NCBI RefSeq assembly: GCF_009498275.1
Contig: NZ_CP045643.1
Location: 558,001-622,000 of the forward strand
DNA length: 64,000 nt
From: Streptomyces fagopyri
Lineage (GTDB): Bacteria > Actinomycetota > Actinomycetes > Streptomycetales > Streptomycetaceae
Direction of reading: 5' to 3'
Made by a program: the position numbers and the translations under genes
Shown here: positions 62,737 to 64,000 of the stretch, piece after piece
Layout of the letters: each line of letters begins with the position of its first letter
How positions within the stretch are numbered: the first letter of the stretch is position 1
Notes under the pieces: generated by a model
The model's input: the letters and a program-made list of their open reading frames with translations, nothing else
Databases searched by the model: none
Told to the model about the DNA's origin: nothing

Positions 62737-62769
62737 CCCGGCCCCCCGACTTCGTGTCGGGGGGCCGGG
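62737..62769 (+). terminator. Terminator of tRNA-fMet
   Basis: Perfect 14-bp arms, CCCGGCCCCCCGAC and GTCGGGGGGCCGGG, around five bases, seven bases after the tRNA. Confidence 0.92.
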
Positions 62770-63063
62770 GCTGTTTGTGGCGCCGCTGCACCATCGGAAG
62801 TGGAACACGCACGTCACCGACAAGCAGCTCAACCTGCCGGTGGCCAGGACTAGCGCCGTCTGTACCCGCCCGCGGCATCCGGACGACGGGAGCCGCAGGA
62901 ACGCGCGGGCGTCATCGAGGGCGCCGAGTGCCGGCCCGTACACGTCCGACGAGTCCCCTTCCGCGCGCCGCCGACGTCTCCGCCGGCGCCAGGGCCTGAT
63001 CGCTGAGTCACCGGCCGGGCGGGTTCGCCGGGTTGGCGGTCGGTGGTCGGTTCGAGCCCTGTG

Positions 63064-63708
63064 TCATTTCCGCCAGAACAGGTGGTGCGCGACGCCGCTG
63101 GCGCTGGGCACGATCTCCAGGTGGAATCGGTCGAGCAGTTCGTCGGGTGTTTTCCAGAGCCGGATCCCGGAACCGAGTTCCACCGGCGCGACCGCCACGT
63201 GCAGGGTGTCGACGAGGTCGGCATCAAGGAACTGCCGGATCGTGCTGACCCCGCCGCCGAGGCGGACGTCCTTGCCCTGCGCCGCCTTCCGCGCCCGTTC
63301 GAGGACCGTGCCGGGGTCGTCGTCGACAAAGTGGAACGTGGTGTCGGAGAGCGTGATCGCCGGGCGAATGTGGTGGGTCATGACGAACACAGGGGTGTGG
63401 AACGGGGGCTCCTCCCCCCACCAACCGAGCCAGTCATGGTCGAGCCAGGGCCCGCGCTGGGGGCCGAACTTGTTGCGGCCCATGATCTCGGCGCCGATGT
63501 TGTGTGCGAAGTCCCGCGTGAAGTAGTCGTCAAGGCCCCGGCTCCCACCGGGGTCCGTGCGCATGGGCCAGCTGGCGGTGGCACCGGCCCAGGCGAACAG
63601 CCGCTCGGGATGGGCGTGCCCGAACGGGCTCTCGAGGGTCTGGTGCTCACCGGCACCGATACCGTCCCTTGAGACGTTGAAATTCATCACTCGCAGTAGC
63701 TGTTCCAC
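63064..63708 (-). CDS. RibD C-terminal/dihydrofolate reductase-family protein
   Basis: A 214-residue reductase-like protein. LLRVMNFNVSRDGIGAG opens the DHFR fold, EIMGRNKFGPQRGPW and VFVMTHHIRP follow, and GGGVSTIRQFLDADLVDTLHVA holds the glycine-rich NADPH loop. The end ELGSGIRLW is also typical. Family members are often annotated as dihydrofolate reductase but rarely are; the substrate is unknown. GTG 63708 follows GAGGAG. Confidence 0.9.
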   Translation of the reverse strand: MEQLLRVMNFNVSRDGIGAGEHQTLESPFGHAHPERLFAWAGATASWPMRTDPGGSRGLDDYFTRDFAHNIGAEIMGRNKFGPQRGPWLDHDWLGWWGEEPPFHTPVFVMTHHIRPAITLSDTTFHFVDDDPGTVLERARKAAQGKDVRLGGGVSTIRQFLDADLVDTLHVAVAPVELGSGIRLWKTPDELLDRFHLEIVPSASGVAHHLFWRK

Positions 63709-64000
63709 GTGTCTCCTCGTCAGGTCCTGTCGCGTCCTTGTGTGGCGAGGTGCCCCACATCAGTACGTCGAACGGCACTCGGCCGGATCGACGGCCGCTG
63801 ATGGTTTTTTTCAAGACGCGCACGGATGGACAGTTCACCCCGCGACCCGCCTGATCACCCACCGACACGTCCAATGCCGCGGCCAGGGTTTCCCCAGGGT
63901 GCCGCGGGCGCCCGTGTGGGGCGAGGCTGTAGCGCCGACGGGACCCTGAGGGATGGGGATGGGCCGGTCCGTGTGGACCGGCCCATCCCTTCTTCGCCGC
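63709..64000. other. Right-end gap with a terminator
   Basis: No gene is seen. The perfect 15-bp hairpin at 63956-63989 probably ends a leftward gene that starts beyond the window. Confidence 0.45.
63956..63989. terminator. Strong hairpin terminator at the right end
   Basis: Arms GGGATGGGCCGGTCC and GGACCGGCCCATCCC are perfect over 15 bp with a 4-base loop. On the plus strand it is followed by TTCTTC. Confidence 0.85.

Overview
The window is very GC-rich actinobacterial DNA, almost certainly from a Streptomyces chromosome. Codon third positions are nearly all G or C, GTG starts are frequent, and the families are typical of that genus: LacI-controlled sugar loci, DrrAB-type exporters, large ATP-binding LuxR regulators, XRE proteins with an extracellular domain, MMPL and CHAP proteins. 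There is no rRNA, CRISPR array, transposase or phage gene. The gene content looks like chromosome-arm accessory DNA: short catabolic and envelope clusters separated by long gaps with decayed gene fragments. One initiator tRNA-fMet lies near the right end.

Layout. 0-6.3 kb: a membrane protein, a cupin with twin operators beside a TetR gene, a Gfo/Idh/MocA oxidoreductase followed by a decayed aldo/keto reductase fragment, and a GNAT acetyltransferase. 6.5-13.3 kb: a sugar-uptake locus with two ABC permeases, a binding lipoprotein, a LacI regulator and a GH2 glycosidase. Two matching operators of the form TTGCA-N4-TGCAA tie the importer and the glycosidase together. 13.5-19.8 kb: a PlsC-like acyltransferase, a small membrane protein, a RecQ helicase and a Kup potassium transporter. 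20.1-23.7 kb: a ribbon-helix-helix regulator preceded by repeated GGTGCC/GGCACC boxes, a DUF4097-type protein and a DrrAB-like ABC exporter. 24.1-28.6 kb: an SDR oxidoreductase, a long gap with tandem repeats and an orphan terminator, then a small membrane protein coupled by a GTGA overlap to an HTH-TM-periplasmic-binding-domain protein. 28.9-30.8 kb: a divergent aldo/keto reductase and LysR pair. 31.2-40.7 kb: a hydroxyquinol pathway cluster (FADH2-dependent aromatic hydroxylase, flavin reductase, intradiol dioxygenase, maleylacetate reductase) with two different large LuxR-type regulators.

41.6-50.6 kb: an envelope-oriented region with a DUF3761-like protein, a secreted FG-GAP propeller, two translationally coupled transmembrane XRE proteins (one ending in a peptidoglycan-binding domain), a secreted protein with peptidoglycan-binding-like repeats, a CHAP-domain wall hydrolase with four peptidoglycan-binding repeats, and a membrane protein behind a pair of TTGAAC-type operators. 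51.0-59.9 kb: a Tat-exported discoidin-domain protein under a LacI-type operator, a NUDIX hydrolase, a PAP2-family membrane protein, a divergent inositol-monophosphatase-like protein, and a NarL-type two-component system. 60.2-64.0 kb: an MMPL transporter, tRNA-fMet and a RibD/DHFR-type reductase.

The most unusual parts are the one-component transmembrane sensors (26.4-28.6 kb and 44.5-46.4 kb), which place a DNA-binding domain and an extracellular ligand-binding domain on one chain, and the repeated-box operator of the ribbon-helix-helix/ABC locus. All functional statements are read from sequence motifs only; no database search was run.
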